DNA from: Streptomyces sp. GKU 895
GTDB lineage: Bacteria > Actinomycetota > Actinomycetes > Streptomycetales > Streptomycetaceae
Length of the DNA: 64,000 bases
Assembly (NCBI GenBank): GCA_002027195.1
Contig: MWJO01000027.1
Location: forward strand, 1-64,000
Direction of reading: 5' to 3'
This document shows positions 8,929 through 20,181 of the stretch, piece by piece. Numbering within the stretch: position 1 is the stretch's first letter; every line of letters starts with the position of its first letter. Below the pieces are notes generated by a model. That model saw only the letters and a program-made list of their open reading frames with translations, ran no database searches and was not told the origin of the DNA. The position numbers and the translations under genes were made by a program.

Positions 8929-8959
8929 GGCATATATCTTAATCTACATGCCTAGGCAT
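8913..8959. promoter_or_regulatory. Twin palindromic operator and forward promoter of the MarR/hydrolase pair
   Basis: Two perfect 12-bp palindromes, ATGCCATGGCAT at 8922-8933 and ATGCCTAGGCAT at 8948-8959, share the half-site ATGCC/GGCAT and both continue into TATA on the right. Their centres are 26 bp apart. A forward promoter with TTGACT at 8913-8918 and TATCTT at 8935-8940 (16-bp spacer) would place one palindrome between the -35 and -10 boxes and the other at the transcription start. This is the expected arrangement for MarR repression. Assignment to the MarR protein is inference. Confidence 0.75.
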
Positions 8960-8995
8960 ATAGTTCCTCGGCATGCACTCGAGATGGAGGCGGCA

Positions 8996-9913
8996 GTGAG
9001 CAGGCAACAGCGCGCGCAGATCGACGAGATGGTCCGGCATCCCCGGCCGAAGGCCCCTGGGTCGGTGGAGGAGCTCCGCGCCGGGTTCAGGGCGATGATG
9101 GCCGAAATGATCGTCCCGGCCGGGATCCGCACCCGGACCGCGACGCTCGGCGACCGGCCCGCGGTGCTCGTCGAACCGGCCGGCACTCCGAAAGCCGGGA
9201 TCATCCTCTACTTCCACGGCGGCTCCTACGTGGTCGGCTCACCGGAGACGGCGATGTCGCTGACCGGGAACCTGGTGACCAGAACCGGGTTCAGGGCGTT
9301 CTCGCTGGACTACCGGCTCGCCCCTGAGCACCCGTTCCCGGCCGCGATCGAGGACGGACTCGGCGCCTACCGCGCACTTCTCGACGGCGGCGCAGATCCT
9401 TCGGCGATCGCGTTCGCCGGGGACTCCGCCGGTGGTGGCCTCACCGTCGCCGTCTGCCTCGCCGCTCGTGACGCGGGACTGCCCCTGCCCGCCGCGATCC
9501 TGGCGTTCTCGCCCGGACTCGACATGACCCGGACGGGCGAGAGCATGGACAACAAGGCGGGCATCGACCCGTTCTTCACACGTGAGGGCATGGAACACAC
9601 CGGATCCATGTACCTCGCGGGCCAGGACCCGCACCAGCCCATGCTCAGCCCCGCCGTCTGCGCCGACCTGACCGGATTCCCCCCGATCCTGCTGCAGGCG
9701 GGCACCAACGAAATGCTCCTGGACGACTCCACCCGCATGGCCACCCGCGCCAGGGAAGCCGGGGTGGACGTCATCCTGGACGTCACCGCTGACGTTCCCC
9801 ACGTCTTCCAGGCGTTCGCCGGAGTCCTGGACGAAGCCGACGAGGCCCTGGAGCGCGCCGCTCTCTTTCTCGGCCAGCGCGTCACGTCTGGAAGATCTGT
9901 TGATCCCCGATGA
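8996..9913 (+). CDS. Alpha/beta hydrolase (HSL family esterase)
   Basis: A carboxylesterase of the hormone-sensitive-lipase family. It shows the oxyanion motif YFHGGSYVVGS, the nucleophile elbow GDSAGGG, an acidic residue in GTNEMLLDDS and the catalytic His in VPHVFQAF. GTG 8996 is the preferred start because GGAGG (8986-8990) lies five bases before it; ATG 8984 and upstream ATGs lack a ribosome site, and the upstream one would overlap the operator. The protein has 305 residues, the normal length, and no signal peptide, so it is cytoplasmic. It is divergent from and probably regulated by the MarR protein. Its end overlaps the convergent regulator by 32 bases. Confidence 0.9.
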   Translation: MSRQQRAQIDEMVRHPRPKAPGSVEELRAGFRAMMAEMIVPAGIRTRTATLGDRPAVLVEPAGTPKAGIILYFHGGSYVVGSPETAMSLTGNLVTRTGFRAFSLDYRLAPEHPFPAAIEDGLGAYRALLDGGADPSAIAFAGDSAGGGLTVAVCLAARDAGLPLPAAILAFSPGLDMTRTGESMDNKAGIDPFFTREGMEHTGSMYLAGQDPHQPMLSPAVCADLTGFPPILLQAGTNEMLLDDSTRMATRAREAGVDVILDVTADVPHVFQAFAGVLDEADEALERAALFLGQRVTSGRSVDPR

Positions 9914-10727
9914 CGGAGAGGAGCTGAAGCTTCTCGTAGCTCTCGCTGCCGGGGACGGCGGTGTAGACCAGCAGCATGTGTGACTGATCGGGGTCGAGAA
10001 GCACCTGGCAACTGAGCTCCAGATCGCCGATATCAGGGTGCACGTATCGCTTGGTGTCGTTGTAGCTGATACCGACTTCGTGTTCGTTCCAGACGGCGCG
10101 GAATTCTTCGCTGCGGGCCATGAGCAGCTGCTGGAGGTGTGCGGCCGGCGACTCGGGCCCGCGCAGGGTCACCAGTCGCCGCAGTCCGGAGGCGAAGACG
10201 CGGGAGTGCAGCGCGTGGTCGTCGGGGTGGTACAGGGCGCGGACGGCCGGGTCGGTGAACCAGCGGTAGCCGATGCTGCGGGCCGGGCCGGTGTAGTGGG
10301 TGAGGTCGCCGGTGAGCGCGACGGCGAGCGGGGTCTGCCGGAGCGTCTCGCCGAGCTCGGTGACGATTTCGGCCGGGGTGTCGGTGAGCCGGTCGAAGAT
10401 GCGCAGCAGACCCGGACTGATGTGTTCGCTGGTGGCGCCCCTGGTGGGTGGGTTGTGCCCGGCGAGGCGGAACAGGTGGTCGCGTTCGTCGAGGGACAGA
10501 TGCAGACCCTGTGCGATCGACGCGATCATCTGCTCGGACGGGCGCGGTCCGCGCTCCCGCTCCAGCCGGCTGTAGTAGTCGGCGGAGATGTGGCAGATCG
10601 CGGCGACCTCCTCCCGGCGCAGACCGGCTGTCCTACGCCGCCGGCCCCGTGGAAGGCCGACGTCCTCGGGCTGCAGTGACTCCCGGCGGCGACGCAGGAA
10701 CTCGGCGAGCCCGCCTCGATCGATCAC
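9882..10727 (-). CDS. XRE-family regulator with MmyB-like ligand domain
   Basis: A 281-residue second MmyB-type regulator. The helix-turn-helix has RRRRTAGLRREEVAAICHIS, followed by YYSRLERERGPRPSEQM, and the ligand-binding part has IGYRWFTDPAVRALYHPDDH. GTG 10727 is chosen because AGGGAGGAAAGCC precedes it; a longer frame upstream overlaps the divergent SDR. It faces away from an SDR gene at 10926, the typical arrangement in which the regulator represses the neighbouring dehydrogenase. It shares only the family architecture with the regulator at 7114-8100. Confidence 0.88.
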   Translation of the reverse strand: MIDRGGLAEFLRRRRESLQPEDVGLPRGRRRRTAGLRREEVAAICHISADYYSRLERERGPRPSEQMIASIAQGLHLSLDERDHLFRLAGHNPPTRGATSEHISPGLLRIFDRLTDTPAEIVTELGETLRQTPLAVALTGDLTHYTGPARSIGYRWFTDPAVRALYHPDDHALHSRVFASGLRRLVTLRGPESPAAHLQQLLMARSEEFRAVWNEHEVGISYNDTKRYVHPDIGDLELSCQVLLDPDQSHMLLVYTAVPGSESYEKLQLLSVIGDQQIFQT

Positions 10728-10925
10728 GGCTTTCCTCCCTGAGCGCCAGTGCTCTTTCGTTCTACCACCCGTGCCGAACCGGAGCCTGGGCTTGTCGATC
10801 CCCCCTTGGGCGGCCCTCCTCGGCCGGCCCAGCCTCGGATCGAGAGGCCGTGGATACCGGCGCTGATCAGGTGCAGCTTTGAACCGCATGGCCGTAGGCA
10901 GCGACGAGAGAAGCGAGGAAGACCC

Positions 10926-11893
10926 ATGGCACGTACCCGACCGGACATCACCGTTCCGGACCTTTCCGGGAAGCTGGCCGTCGTCACCGGCGCCAGCGAC
11001 GGTGTCGGACTGGTGCTGGCCGGCCGGCTGGCCGCCGCCGGCGCCGAGGTCGTCATGCCCGTCCGCAACCGTCACAAGGGCGAGGCGGCGATCGCCGAGG
11101 TCAAGCGGCAGCACCCGCAGGCGGTCCTGTCGCTGCGCGACCTCGACCTGTCGTCGTTGAGCTCGGTCGCCGCGCTGGGCGCCGCCCTCGTCGCCGAGAA
11201 CCGTCCGATCCACATCCTGGTCAACAACGCCGGCGTGATGACGCCACCGGACCGGCAGACCACCGCGGACGGGTTCGAATTGCAGTTCGGCAGCAATCAT
11301 CTGGGTCACTTCGCGCTGGTCTCCCACCTGCTGCCGCTGCTGCGCGCGGGCGCGCGCGGGTGACCAGTCAGCTCAGCGTCGCCGCCAACGAGGGCTCCAT
11401 CAACTGGGACGACCCGAACTGGGAGCGGTCCTACAACGGCCGCCGCGCGTACAGTCAGTCGAAGATCGCGTTCGGTCTCTTCGCCCTGGAACTGGACGTC
11501 CGCAGCCGGACCGCGGACTGGGGGATCACCAGCAACATCTCCCACCCCGGTATCGCACCCACCAGCCTGCTGGCGGCCCGCCCCGAGGTCGGCCGGTCAA
11601 GGGACACCACGGCCGTACGCATGATCCGCCTGCTGTCCCGCCGCGGCATCCTCGGCACGGTGGACAGCGCGGCACTGCCGGCCCTGTACGCCGCCACCTC
11701 CCCGGACGCACGCGGGGGCCGGTTCTACGGGCCCAGCGGCTTCCAGCACCTGTCCGGCGCGCCCGCCGAACAGCCCCTCTACTCCCGGCTCCGCGATCAG
11801 GAGGAGGCCCGGCGCGTCTGGCAGATCTCCGAAGACCTCACCCGCGCCACCTTCCCGGCGCTGTCCGGCGCCGACCCCAGGGGCGGCAGGTGA
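10926..11893 (+). pseudogene. SDR-family oxidoreductase with a CG-repeat frameshift
   Basis: Two adjoining frames make a full-length (about 322 codons) SDR of the retinol-dehydrogenase-like type. The first frame has VVTGASDGVG near residue 20 and LVNNAGVM, the second has the catalytic YSQSK and HPGIAPTSL. The break lies in the alternating CG run at 11351-11358; removing one CG dinucleotide restores LLRAGARVTSQLSVAAN. A two-base slip in a CG repeat can be a real mutation or an assembly error. ATG 10926 follows GAGGAAGACCC. The gene is divergent from the MmyB regulator and probably under its control. Confidence 0.85.
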
Positions 11894-11935
11894 GGCGGTA
11901 CCGGCCCAGGCGCACGGACGGCTCCGGGACGGGGC

Positions 11936-12979
11936 TCATCGGACCGCTGTCTCCTGCGCCGCCACCGAGGCGGGGCGCCAGCCCAACTCCGGTGCGATCA
12001 GGCGCTGTACGTCATGGAGGATCTGTTCGTACTCCTCCCGGTGGAACTCGTACGGCAGCTCCAGCCGCAGCTCCGACACCTGCGCGAGGACCGGATCGGC
12101 GGTGAGCTGTTCGAGGATCTGCTCGGCGGTGCCGACCACGTCCGGGGCGAACAGGGTCCGTTTCGGGCCCTGGGGCGCCAGGGTCCGTTCGTGGCGGCCG
12201 GCGGCGTAGGCGCGGTAGCGGGCCCGGCCGGCCGCGTCGGCGCTGTCGAAGGGCACGACGACCCGGCCCAGCGCGACCCGGGCCGCGGTGCCCGGGGAGA
12301 TCGTGCGACGGTACTCGGCCAGCAGTTTGAGCTGGGCCGTGGTGAAGTCGTCGGTGCCCTCGCCGGTGACGATGTTGCCGGACAGCAGGCTCAGCCCGTG
12401 CTCGGCCGCCCAGCGGGCCGACCGCAGGCTGCCGCCGCCGTACCAAATGCGCTGCACCAGGCCGGGGTTGTGCGGTTGCAGGCGCGGGCGCTGGACGTTG
12501 CCCGGGGAGTGGATGACGGTGGCCGGACCGCCGAGGTAGTCGCCCCGGAGGTTGTCGAGGACACGGGCGATCCTGCCGTACGACAGGTCGAAGCCGCGCC
12601 AGTCACCGTCGTGCACGAGATCGCCCAGCAGGTCGGCGTGCGGCATCCCGGTGCTGAAGCCGACCTGGAGCCGTCCCCGGGACAGGACGTCGGCCAGCGC
12701 GAGGTCCTCGGCGAGGCGGAAGGGGTTCTCGTAGCCGATCGGGATGACCGCCGTGCCCAGTTCGATCCGCTCGGTGCGCTGGCCGGCCGCGGCGAGGAAC
12801 ACGGCCGCAGATCCGACGCCGTGTTCGAGGTGGCGCTGCCTGATCCAGGCACCGTCGAACCCCAACCGCTCGCCGTACTCGAAGAGTTGGAGCGTCTCCT
12901 CCAGGCCCGTGTACGGGTCGTCGTCGGCGAAGTTGCCCGGGGTGAGGAAGGCCAGTGACGTGATGGTGGGAGTGCTCAT
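11936..12979 (-). CDS. LLM-class flavin-dependent monooxygenase
   Basis: A 347-residue TIM-barrel protein of the bacterial-luciferase superfamily. Visible family segments are FGDGAWIRQRHLEHGVG-like N-terminal text (GFDGAWIRQRHLEHG), ERIELGTAVIPIGYENPFRLAED, RLQVGFSTGMPH and VVGTAEQILEQL. Members use FMNH2 and oxygen; several oxidise organosulfur compounds. ATG 12979 is seven bases after the stop of the upstream ABC ATPase, making it the last gene of the import operon. Linked to a Cys-type leader peptide, the enzyme most likely releases sulfur from the imported compound. That role is inferred from context; F420 use is less likely but not excluded. Confidence 0.85.
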   Translation of the reverse strand: MSTPTITSLAFLTPGNFADDDPYTGLEETLQLFEYGERLGFDGAWIRQRHLEHGVGSAAVFLAAAGQRTERIELGTAVIPIGYENPFRLAEDLALADVLSRGRLQVGFSTGMPHADLLGDLVHDGDWRGFDLSYGRIARVLDNLRGDYLGGPATVIHSPGNVQRPRLQPHNPGLVQRIWYGGGSLRSARWAAEHGLSLLSGNIVTGEGTDDFTTAQLKLLAEYRRTISPGTAARVALGRVVVPFDSADAAGRARYRAYAAGRHERTLAPQGPKRTLFAPDVVGTAEQILEQLTADPVLAQVSELRLELPYEFHREEYEQILHDVQRLIAPELGWRPASVAAQETAVR

Positions 12980-12986
12980 ACGACCC

Positions 12987-14665
<1,679 letters not shown>

Positions 14666-14669
<4 letters not shown>

Positions 14670-15595
14670 CGCCGCCGGGACCATTCGCCGTCCAGCGCCC
14701 GGGCGATGCGGTTGGTGGCCAGTACGGTCGCCGCGATCGCAAGGCCGGGCAGCGCGGTCAGCCACCAGGCGTTGGCGAGGTAGTTGCGGCCGTCGGAGAT
14801 CAACGTCCCCCACTCCGGGGCGGGCGGCGGCGCGCCGTAGCCGAGGAAGCTCAGGGCCGACACGGCCAGGATGGAGGCGCCGAAGTCCAAGGTGGCCAGG
14901 ACGATCACCGGGCCCGCGGCGTTGGGCAGCACATGCCGGCCCAGGACCGCGTACCAGCGGGCGCCGCTCGCGCGCGATGCTTCGACGAACACCGCCTGCC
15001 GCACCCGCAGCACCTCGGCGCGCGCCACCCGGGCGAACGAGGCGACGCTGGCGATGCCGACCGCGACCGCCACCTTCACCGTCCCGTAGCCGAGCGCGGT
15101 GACCAGGGCGAGGGACAGGAACAGCGCGGGGATGGAGAGGAGGACGTCGACGAAGCGCATCAGGACGTCGTCCACCCAGCGGCCGACGAACCCGGCGACC
15201 ACGCCGAGCAGTCCGCCGACCACGAACGCGACCAGGACCGCGATGAGCGTTGCCTTCAGGGAGAGTTGGGCACCGTGCACGACCCGGGAGAAGACGTCGC
15301 GGCCCAGTTCGTCCGTGCCGAACCAGTGACTGCCGCTCGGGGCGCGGAAGTTCTCCGAGGGCACCCCCTTCAACGGGTCCTGCGAGGTGAACAGGTCCGG
15401 CCAGAACGAGGCCAGCACCACCAGGACGAGAACGGCACCCGACAGCAGCAGACCGGGGCGGCGCAGCAGGAACCGTCCCACGCCCGCGCCACGGCCCGGT
15501 GCGGAGGACGGTTCCGGTCCTGTCTCGACCGGCCGGGCGAGGCCCAGGGCGGCCTCGGCCGGGTCGTCGATGTCGTCGACAAGGCTCTGACTCAT
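14666..15595 (-). CDS. ABC importer permease, DppC type
   Basis: A 309-residue membrane protein of the BPD-transport family, second permease of the operon. The N-terminal helix is LLLSGAVLVLVVLASFWPDLF, followed by the DppC hallmark HWFGTDELGRDVFSRVVHGA and about five further helices. The coupling helix EAA region is seen in VFVEASRASGARWYAVLGRHVLPNA. ATG 15595 overlaps the stop of the DppB-type gene by four bases and its own stop overlaps the ATPase start, so translation is coupled along the operon. Confidence 0.92.
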
Positions 15596-16551
15596 ACCAA
15601 GCTCGCCCTTCTGTTCGAGGCCACCACGATCCGCGGGTCGAGCAGCGGGTAGACCAGGTCGACGAGCAGGTTCGTCGCCACGAAGATCAGCGCTCCGAAC
15701 ACCACCACCCCCTGGACCACCGGGATGTCCTGCACCGTGACCGCCGCGGCGGTCACCCGGCCGAGGCCGTCGCGGGAGAACACCGTCTCGACCACCACCG
15801 AACCGGCGATCAGCTGCCCCACCAGCAGGCCGACGACCGTCAGCGCGGGCAGCGACGCGTTGCGCAGCGCGTGCCGCAGATGCACCCGCCACCGGCCGGC
15901 GCCCTTGGCCCGGGCGGTCTCCACATAGGCCTGGTCCAGCGCGGTGAGCAGGCTCTTGGCCAGCACCTGGGCGACGAGCGCGCCCGTCGGGATCGCCAGC
16001 GTCAGCGCGGGCAGCACCAGCCCTCGCAGCCCGTCGTTGCCGAACGCCGGGAACCAGTGCAGCCGGAAGGAGAAGACCTCCACGAGCAGGAGCCCCACCC
16101 AGAACGTCGGGACCGACACCCCCAGCGGGGGCAGCGACAGCAGGAGCTGCCGCAGCCACCGCTGTGAGGTGTACGTCGCCACCACCGCGAGGCCCCCGCC
16201 GAGCAGTACCGCCAACAGCAGTGCGGCACCGGTCAGTTGGAGGGTCTGGGGCAGCGCCTCGGCGAGCGTGGAGGTCACCGGGCGGCCCGTGGAGACCGCG
16301 TCGCCGAAGTCCCCGCGCACCGCCCGGCCCAGATAGTCGGCGTACTGCGCCAGGATCGGCTTGTCGAAGCCGTACTCGTGCCGCAGCGCGGCCAGCCGGG
16401 CCGGGTCGACGTCCCCCGAGTCCATCCCGGCACCGGCCATCGCGGTGACCGGGTCACCGGGCAGGAAGTCCAGCACCAGGAACGACAGCGTGTACGCCGC
16501 CCACAGCACCCCGACCGCCTGCGCCAGACGCTTGATCACATAGCGGCGCAC
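15592..16551 (-). CDS. ABC importer permease, DppB type
   Basis: A 319-residue permease with the DppB N terminus RYVIKRLAQAVGVLWAAYTL and the typical LPGDPVTAM loop after the first helix. About six membrane helices are visible, and the EAA-type coupling segment is YVETARAKGAGRWRVHLRHAL. It pairs with the DppC-type protein as the transmembrane channel. It begins four bases after the binding-protein stop. Substrate specificity is set by the binding protein, not by this subunit. Confidence 0.92.
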   Translation of the reverse strand: MRRYVIKRLAQAVGVLWAAYTLSFLVLDFLPGDPVTAMAGAGMDSGDVDPARLAALRHEYGFDKPILAQYADYLGRAVRGDFGDAVSTGRPVTSTLAEALPQTLQLTGAALLLAVLLGGGLAVVATYTSQRWLRQLLLSLPPLGVSVPTFWVGLLLVEVFSFRLHWFPAFGNDGLRGLVLPALTLAIPTGALVAQVLAKSLLTALDQAYVETARAKGAGRWRVHLRHALRNASLPALTVVGLLVGQLIAGSVVVETVFSRDGLGRVTAAAVTVQDIPVVQGVVVFGALIFVATNLLVDLVYPLLDPRIVVASNRRASLV

Positions 16552-16554
16552 GCG

Positions 16555-18182
16555 CTAGCCGATCCAGGTGTCGTGCAGCTGGATGCGGCTGCCCGAGTCG
16601 AAGGCGAGGTCGTGCACCTTGTTCGTCACGGCCAGCTGGGTCTGGAGCTCCACCACCGGCACGTTGTACGCGTTCTGCACGATCAGCTTCTGCGCGTCGG
16701 CCACGAGCTGCTTGCGCTTGGCGGTATCCGTGGTCGCGGCCTGTCCGGAAAGCACCGTATCGAGCGAACTGGCGGGCAGGCGGTAGAAGTTGGCCAGCTT
16801 GCTGGAGAAGGAACTGCGCAGGATGTCGGGGTCGGCGCGGGTCACGTTGCCCCACACCAGGTCGTAGTCGCCGCCCTGGAGGGTGGTGGCGAACTGGCTG
16901 ACCTGGCCCTGCTTGAGCGTCACGTCGATCCCGACGGCCTTCAGCTGCTGCTGGACGAGTTCCAGTGCGGGCTGGTTGGTGGCCGCGTTGGGGAACCAGC
17001 TGATGGCCAGGCTCAGCTTCTTGCCCCCCTTGGCGCGGATCATCCCGTCACCGCCCGCCTTCCAACCGGCCTCGTCCAGCAGGGACTTGGCCTTGGCCGC
17101 GTCGAAGGCGAGGTCCGTGGAGAGGTCGGCGTAGTCGGGCGTGGTGTGTGCCAGGACGCTGGTCGCCGGCTTGGTGCCGGTGGGGAAGACGGTGTCGGCG
17201 ACCTGCTTGCGGTCGAGGGCGGCCAGGATCGCCTGGCGCACCTTCACGTCCTTCAGGACGGGCCGCGCGTTGTTGATGCCCAGCCCGAACACCACGCCCG
17301 GGTTGGCCCGGCGCAGGAGCGTGACCTGGCCGCCCTGGAGCGCCGCCTCGTTGGCCTTGCCGACGCTGCTGATCGCGTCCACCTGACCGGACTGGAGACT
17401 GCGGCCCGCACGCCCGCCTCGGGCACCACCTTGAACACGAGCTTGTCCAGGTAGGCCTCACCCTTCTTGGACCACAGCGAGGAGCCCCAGTCGTAACCGG
17501 CGCGCTTGGCCAGGGTGATCGACTGGTTCTGCACATACTGCTTCAGCACGAACGGCCCCGACCCGACCACGCCGTCACTGCACTTCTGCTGCGGGGTCTT
17601 CTTCACGCTCGCCGACGACTCGATGCCCAGCGAGTGGGTCGAAGTCGCCTGGAGGAACTGGGCGTTGGGCTCCTTGAAGGACACCTTGACGGTGAGCGGG
17701 TCCACCGCCGTGGTGCTCTTGACGCTGCTCAGATAGCCCTGGGCGAGGACGCCGAGGGCGCCGAGCTTCGGCACCGCGTCGAAGTTGTCCTTGACGACCT
17801 GCGCGGTCAGCTTGGAGCCGTCGCTGAAGGTGACCCCCGAGCGCAGATGGAACGTGAACTCGGTGGCGTCGGAGTTGATGTCCCAGCTCTTGGCCAGCCA
17901 GGGCACGATCTTGCCGGTCTCGGGGTCCTGGTCGGTGAGGGAGTCCACGGTCTGGCGTACCGAGTAGATGCTCTCGTTGCTGCCGACCTGCTGCGGGTCC
18001 ACGCAGCCGGCATCCGAACCGACCGCGAACGTCAGGGTGCCGCCGGACTTCGGCTTGCCGCTGTCGTTGCCGGAGCCGCCCCCGTCGGAGCCGGATCCGC
18101 AGGCGGTCAGCAGCACGCCGGCGGTGAGAAGGGCGGTCAGCGACGCCCATCGGGAGGTTCTGAAATCCGGAAGTGCTGTCAC
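16555..18182 (-). pseudogene. Extracellular solute-binding lipoprotein (family 5) with one frameshift
   Basis: Two frames together encode a full-length (about 542 codons) SBP_bac_5 lipoprotein of the dipeptide/nickel-binding type. The N terminus has a lipobox LLTAC with Cys28, then GSDGGGSGNDSGKPKSGGTL and the domain start. The second frame continues from SLQSGQVDAISSVGKANEA to the C terminus. One base is missing near 17400, where PEAGVRAA should be followed by SLQSG. The GTG start at 18182 has GAGGAGAA upstream. It would capture the substrate outside the membrane for the two permeases. The single-base break in an operon whose other genes are intact suggests a sequencing error. Confidence 0.82.
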
Positions 18183-18408
18183 GGGGTGGTTCTCCTCATG
18201 TGTGTCACCAGGCACGGGGTGCCGTACGCGGCACGGGCGTGCATGGGAGTGCGGCCCCGGCCGACGTGGTGCCGGTGACGGGGGAGCGCTGTGCAAGCAA
18301 AGACCAGCTGGGAAAAGGAGATCCGGCAGAAGTGCGGATCAGACGGAGAGGAGTGCGGCGACGACCGGTGCCGGACGTCGACCGGCGGACGGAATGTCCG
18401 TCAGAGCG

Positions 18409-18528
18409 TCAGGCCTGACACAGGCAGCTGGTCGAACGCTTCAGATCGATGTGCCGGCGGCGCGAGAGCCGGGAGAACACCACGGCGACGGCGAAGGAGG
18501 CACTGAGGTCATCGCTGTGACGACGCAT
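18409..18528 (-). CDS. Cysteine-type leader peptide upstream of the import operon
   Basis: A 39-codon frame starting at ATG 18528 after a strong GGGAGGACCGGC ribosome site. Its C-terminal part RRRHIDLKRSTSCLC matches the leader peptides found ahead of sulfur-metabolism operons in actinobacteria, which have the pattern R-R-H-[VI]-D-L-x-R followed by Ser and Cys codons near the stop. Such peptides are thought to control downstream genes by ribosome stalling on Cys codons when cysteine is scarce. It lies 227 bases upstream of the binding-protein start and reads in the same direction. Its presence is the main reason to assign the operon to organosulfur uptake. Confidence 0.72.
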   Translation of the reverse strand: MRRHSDDLSASFAVAVVFSRLSRRRHIDLKRSTSCLCQA

Positions 18529-18904
18529 GCCGGTCCTCCCCATCCCGGCCCCGCTCAAGGGGCCACGCGCTTGCGGGGATCGCCGGTGATCCCGCCGGGC
18601 TTTCACCTGGAGCACCCCACCGCGCGGGAGGGTTGCCGGTCAGCGAGCCAGGGCTTGACGCTGACACTCAATGCCGTTCGTGATCGTACGGAGCGGACTT
18701 GTCGAACGTCAATGCCGCAACTGGACGACCCGTTCCTGTACGAGCTTCACACGGTGGCCGCAGGGTGTCCGTGGATCTGGGCACGGCGGCGAGGCGAGCG
18801 GCATCGGGTGAGCGATGCCCAGTGGGGTCCGACCGGGTCGGTGCCCAGGCCGTGCGCCGGATGCGAACTCGCGCCGTTTTCACCGCCGTTGTGCCGCGCA
18901 GGGT

Positions 18905-19092
18905 CGAGGGGGTGCGGCGTTCGGTCGCCGCGAACTGGGGTGCGGTGAAGTCCGCCGCGCCGCGCGGGCGGGGGAACGGAGCTTCGACGCGGTCCACGAC
19001 CGTGGCGGGGCGCGGGGACAGCACATGGACGGTGTCCGCGAGCAGGACCGCCTCGTGGAGGTCGCGGGTGGCCACGACGACGTTCCAGTGGT
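18905..19092 (-). pseudogene. Remnant of a sulfonate-type ABC ATPase (SsuB/TauB-like)
   Basis: Only the C-terminal part of an ABC ATPase can be read: ATRDLHEAVLLADTVHVLSP corresponds to the switch-region THDxxEAVxLADRVxVLSP of nitrate/sulfonate/taurine importers, followed by RPATVVDRVEAPFPRPRG and PQFAATERR. The Walker motifs are gone, the switch histidine is replaced by arginine, and no start or proper stop flanks it. It sits upstream of a sulfur-type operon on the same strand, so it may be debris of an older sulfur uptake gene. Confidence 0.6.
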
Positions 19093-19377
19093 GGCGTTGC
19101 CACATCTCGGTCGGCCGCAGCTGCCGGTGGCTCGGCGACCCGGCGCTCCTCCACCGGTCTTCGTCCACCCGAGTCTGGATACGGCCGTCGCACCGCTGCC
19201 CGAGTTCGCCGACCCGGACGGCTCCGACTTCGAACCCGTCGGTGGGGGAACGGGCCGGCGGTAACGTCGAGGCGTACCTGCGCGTGTTCGGCCGTCCCGA
19301 GCAACTCGCGTTCTGGCGCGAGAACCGCCCGTACGTCGCCGACGTCACCGCGTTCGCCGGCCGGAGGAGAGCCGCTC
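19093..19377 (+). other. Coding-like debris upstream of the DUF427 gene
   Basis: Forward-strand segments such as LPEFADPDGSDFEPVGG (about 19195-19245) and AYLRVFGRPEQLAFWREN (about 19270-19325) have protein-like composition but lie in different frames and lack an identifiable start. I do not recognise the family. They look like the end of a broken gene. A GGAGGAG ribosome site for the following gene is at the right edge. Confidence 0.35.
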
Positions 19378-20181
19378 ATGACCACGTTCCCCACCGCACA
19401 GGGCGTGCGGACCACCCCGGAAGGCCTCCTGTGGGAACCCAGCGAGCGCTGGGTACGCGGCCGCAAGGGCGAGGTCACGGTCGTCGACAGCCGCCACCCC
19501 GTCCTGGTCTGGGAACCGGGTGTCCCCGTCCCGCTGTACGCCTTCCCGCGCGCGGAGGTCCGCGAGGACCTGCTCCGCCCCGCGAAGAACCCCCCGATGG
19601 GAACCCACACCGGCTCGCAGATCTTCTACGACCTCGACGTCGACGGCGACCTGCTGGAGAACGCGGCCTGGACCTTCCCGGCCGCCGACCTCGCCGATCA
19701 CATCGCCTTCGAATGGTTCCGGCGCGTGGGCCGGGGCCTCGACCACTGGTACGAGGAGGAGGAAGAGATCTTCATCCACCCCCGCGACCCGCACAAACGC
19801 GTCGACGCCATCGCGAGCAGTCGCCACGTCGTGGTCGAGATCGACGGCACGGTCGTCGCGGACACCCATCGCCCCGTGCTGCTGTTCGAGACCGGCCTGC
19901 CCACGCGCTACTACATCCCGCGCGAGGACGTCCGCCTCGACCTGCTGACCCCCACCGACCACCACACCGGCTGCCCCTACAAGGGGACCGCCGAGTACTG
20001 GTCATGGCAGGGCGGGACCGACATCCCCCGGAACCTCGTCTGGAGCTACCCGGAACCCCTGCCGGCGGTCGGCGCCATCCAGGGACTGCTCGCCTTCTAC
20101 AACGAGGCGGTCGACATCACCGTCGACGACGAACGCCTCGAGCGCCCGGTCACCCACTTCAGCAACACGCTCGCAAAGTGA
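19378..20181 (+). CDS. Protein with two DUF427 domains
   Basis: A 267-residue protein with a duplicated DUF427 beta-barrel. The first copy spans about residues 30-115 (VVDSRHPVLVWEPGVPVPLY, then YDLDVDGDLLENAAWTFP) and the second about 150-240 (VVVEIDGTVVADTHRPVLLF, YYIPREDV, HHTGCPYKGTAEYWSW). The biochemical role of DUF427 is not established. No signal peptide or membrane segment is present. ATG 19378 follows GGAGGAGAGCCGCTC. It has no obvious operon partner. Confidence 0.9.
   Translation: MTTFPTAQGVRTTPEGLLWEPSERWVRGRKGEVTVVDSRHPVLVWEPGVPVPLYAFPRAEVREDLLRPAKNPPMGTHTGSQIFYDLDVDGDLLENAAWTFPAADLADHIAFEWFRRVGRGLDHWYEEEEEIFIHPRDPHKRVDAIASSRHVVVEIDGTVVADTHRPVLLFETGLPTRYYIPREDVRLDLLTPTDHHTGCPYKGTAEYWSWQGGTDIPRNLVWSYPEPLPAVGAIQGLLAFYNEAVDITVDDERLERPVTHFSNTLAK

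Noticed and set aside
1..11900. Biosynthetic gene cluster made of the oxidoreductases at the left end
   Set aside because: No polyketide synthase, peptide synthetase, terpene cyclase or carrier protein is present; the enzymes could equally be catabolic.
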